Below, piece by piece: positions 5,246-6,558 of a DNA stretch of 6,558 nucleotides. Source of the stretch: Hyphomicrobiaceae bacterium (lineage in GTDB: Bacteria > Pseudomonadota > Alphaproteobacteria > Rhizobiales > Hyphomicrobiaceae); assembly GCA_020442225.1 (NCBI GenBank), contig JAGRKR010000016.1, positions 1-6,558 on the forward strand, written 5' to 3'. The position numbers and the translations under genes are program-made. How positions within the stretch are numbered: the first letter of the stretch is position 1; each line of letters starts with the position of its first letter. Under the pieces are notes generated by a model, which was given only the letters and a program-made list of their open reading frames with translations, searched no databases and was not told where the DNA came from.

Positions 5246-6558
5246 TCACTCCCCCCGCGCCACGCCCTCGCGCCTCGGGTCGGCGCCGCCTTCCAGGCGC
5301 CCGCCGCGACGTACCACGATATGCGTGCCCGAGACCAGGAAGGACGGCGTCACCTCATGGCCGAGCGCGCGCATCTTGAGAGCGAGCCACGGACCGTCGC
5401 GGCCATGCTCCACCTCGAAGGGGCCGTTGCGGCTGCCGAAGTTCACGAGTGCCGCGGCCGCCTGGGCATCCATGCCCCAGTCGATGAGCGCCACGAGGGA
5501 TTTCAGCACGTAAAGGATAATCCGACTGCCGCCCGGCGAGCCGAGCACGGCCTCGACCTCGCCCTTGGCGTCGAAGACGATGGTCGGGGCCATGGAGCTG
5601 CGCGGGCGCTTGCCGCCCTGCACGCGGTTGGCGATCGGCCGGCCGTCGGCGTCGCGCGGGCGCAGCGAAAAATCGGTGAGCTCGTTGTTGAGCAGGAAGC
5701 CCGCCGCCCACTGGCGCGAGCCGAAGGCGCCCTCGATGGTCGTCGTCATGGAGACCGCGTTGCCATCGGCGTCGACGATGGAGATGTGGCTCGTGCCTTT
5801 GCGCTCCCGCGTGCCATCGCGGCCCGGCGGGATGCCGACCCCCGGCGGCCGGCCCGGACTGGCCTTCGGACCGGCTCTGAGCGGACGGATGAGGCGTCGC
5901 CGGCTGTCGAGATAGGCCGGATCGAGCAAGCCGCTCACCGGTACGGGCACGACATCGGCGTCGGCCATGTAGCGGTCGCGGTCGGCATAGGCGAGCTTCT
6001 GGGCCTCGGTCAGGACATGCACCCCGCGCACGTCGAGCGGTCGTCGTCCGAGCTCGAAGGGCTCGACGAGCTTCAGCGCCATGGCCACCGTCAGCCCGCC
6101 CGACGACGGCGGCCCCATGCCGCACACCCGCCGTTGGCGATACGCGATGCAGACGGGCGGGCGCTCCCTGGCGCGGTAGCCGGCGACGTCCGCCTCGGTC
6201 ATGTCGCCGGGATGACGGGCGGCGGCGCGCACGGCCGCCACGATTTCACGGGCGATGCGTCCGCGGTAGAAGGCCGCCTCGCCGCCGGTCGCGATCTCTC
6301 TGAGCGTGCGGGCGAACTCGGGGTTCTTGAGGCGGGAGCCGATGGTCCGCGCGCTGCCGTCGGCGTCGAAGAAATAGCGCCGGGCCCGTGGCGAGAAGCC
6401 GGTGGGGCCGATCCAGCGCAGCAGGACGTGCAGGCGCGGCGAGACCTGGAAGCCCTCCTCGGCGAGCCGGATAGCCGGCGCGAACAAGCGCGCCCAGGGC
6501 AGCCGCCCATGCTGCTTGTGGGTGAGCGCCATGACGGCGACGAGCCCCGGCACGCCGA
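5246..6558 (-). CDS. ggt: Gamma-glutamyltranspeptidase (N-terminus outside window)
   Basis: Cleaves the gamma-glutamyl bond of glutathione and related compounds, releasing glutamate and, from glutathione, Cys-Gly; bacterial forms are usually periplasmic. The proenzyme cuts itself before a threonine that becomes the nucleophile. Here that site is KG/TSHISIVD, with the Thr codon at 5794-5792, leaving a 182-residue small subunit, close to the E. coli size. Other landmarks: GMGPPSSGG in the large subunit, MTTTIEGAFGS (oxyanion threonine region), LLNNELTDFS (Asn and Asp for the glutamate), GGKRPRSSMAPTI (the paired serines), GSPGGSRI, and a C-terminal GGADPRREG. The lid-loop segment between DFS and the serines is present but shorter than in E. 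coli. The GTG at 6553 is an internal valine of the family motif VGVPG, so the true start and signal peptide lie beyond the right edge. It ends 15 nt before thiO. Confidence 0.95.
   Translation of the reverse strand, partial: GVPGLVAVMALTHKQHGRLPWARLFAPAIRLAEEGFQVSPRLHVLLRWIGPTGFSPRARRYFFDADGSARTIGSRLKNPEFARTLREIATGGEAAFYRGRIAREIVAAVRAAARHPGDMTEADVAGYRARERPPVCIAYRQRRVCGMGPPSSGGLTVAMALKLVEPFELGRRPLDVRGVHVLTEAQKLAYADRDRYMADADVVPVPVSGLLDPAYLDSRRRLIRPLRAGPKASPGRPPGVGIPPGRDGTRERKGTSHISIVDADGNAVSMTTTIEGAFGSRQWAAGFLLNNELTDFSLRPRDADGRPIANRVQGGKRPRSSMAPTIVFDAKGEVEAVLGSPGGSRIILYVLKSLVALIDWGMDAQAAAALVNFGSRNGPFEVEHGRDGPWLALKMRALGHEVTPSFLVSGTHIVVRRGGRLEGGADPRREGVARGE

Noticed and set aside
6551..6553. GTG at 6553 as the ggt start codon
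   Set aside because: It encodes the valine of the conserved VGVPG motif in the interior of the large subunit, and the frame remains open to the window edge.
1..6558. Mobile element, CRISPR array, tRNA/rRNA or defence system
   Set aside because: No transposase, integrase, regularly spaced repeats, tRNA-like cloverleaf or known defence domain was seen on either strand. All genes fit housekeeping or common accessory families.

Overview
The window is GC-rich (roughly two thirds G+C by eye) with tightly packed genes, all seven on the minus strand. Gene order and protein flavour point to an alphaproteobacterium, probably Hyphomicrobiales (Rhizobiales-like). The clues are a thiO-thiS-thiG-thiE cluster in the rhizobial order, a ThiE of the divergent rhizobial type, and a stand-alone CHAD protein. 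This placement is inferred from remembered families; no search was run.

Reading in the direction of transcription (high to low coordinates): (1) 6558-5246 is the C-terminal part of a gamma-glutamyltranspeptidase; its N-terminus lies outside the window. (2) 5230-2583 is a compact thiamin-thiazole operon: thiO (glycine oxidase), thiS (sulfur carrier), thiG (thiazole synthase) and thiE (thiamin-phosphate synthase). It has a 15-nt gap after ggt, a 23-nt thiO/thiS overlap, a 14-nt thiS-thiG gap and a 4-nt ATGA thiG/thiE overlap. (3) 2582-2300 is a 283-nt non-coding spacer with an AT-rich patch, a possible promoter and a nested inverted repeat. (4) 2290-1301 is a CHAD-domain protein. (5) 1172-570 is an exported Tll0287-like (DUF3365) haem c protein. 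(6) 370-1 is the N-terminal part of an M20 carboxypeptidase G2-like metallopeptidase that runs off the left edge.

ThiO oxidises glycine to the imine used by ThiG. ThiS carries the sulfur as a C-terminal thiocarboxylate, ThiG builds the thiazole phosphate, and ThiE joins it to the pyrimidine made elsewhere. thiC, thiF, thiD and a TPP riboswitch are not in the window. Ggt may only be a passenger, but glutathione breakdown would supply glycine and cysteine, both inputs to the thiazole; this is a hypothesis.

I found no CRISPR, transposon, phage, tRNA, rRNA or defence system. The window looks like ordinary chromosomal core and near-core genes. The points worth a second look are modest: the ggt-thi linkage, the TTG start of thiS, the structured leader upstream of the CHAD gene, the AT-rich patch after thiE, the divergent ThiE active site, and a Tll0287-like protein lacking a spare cysteine for the haem.
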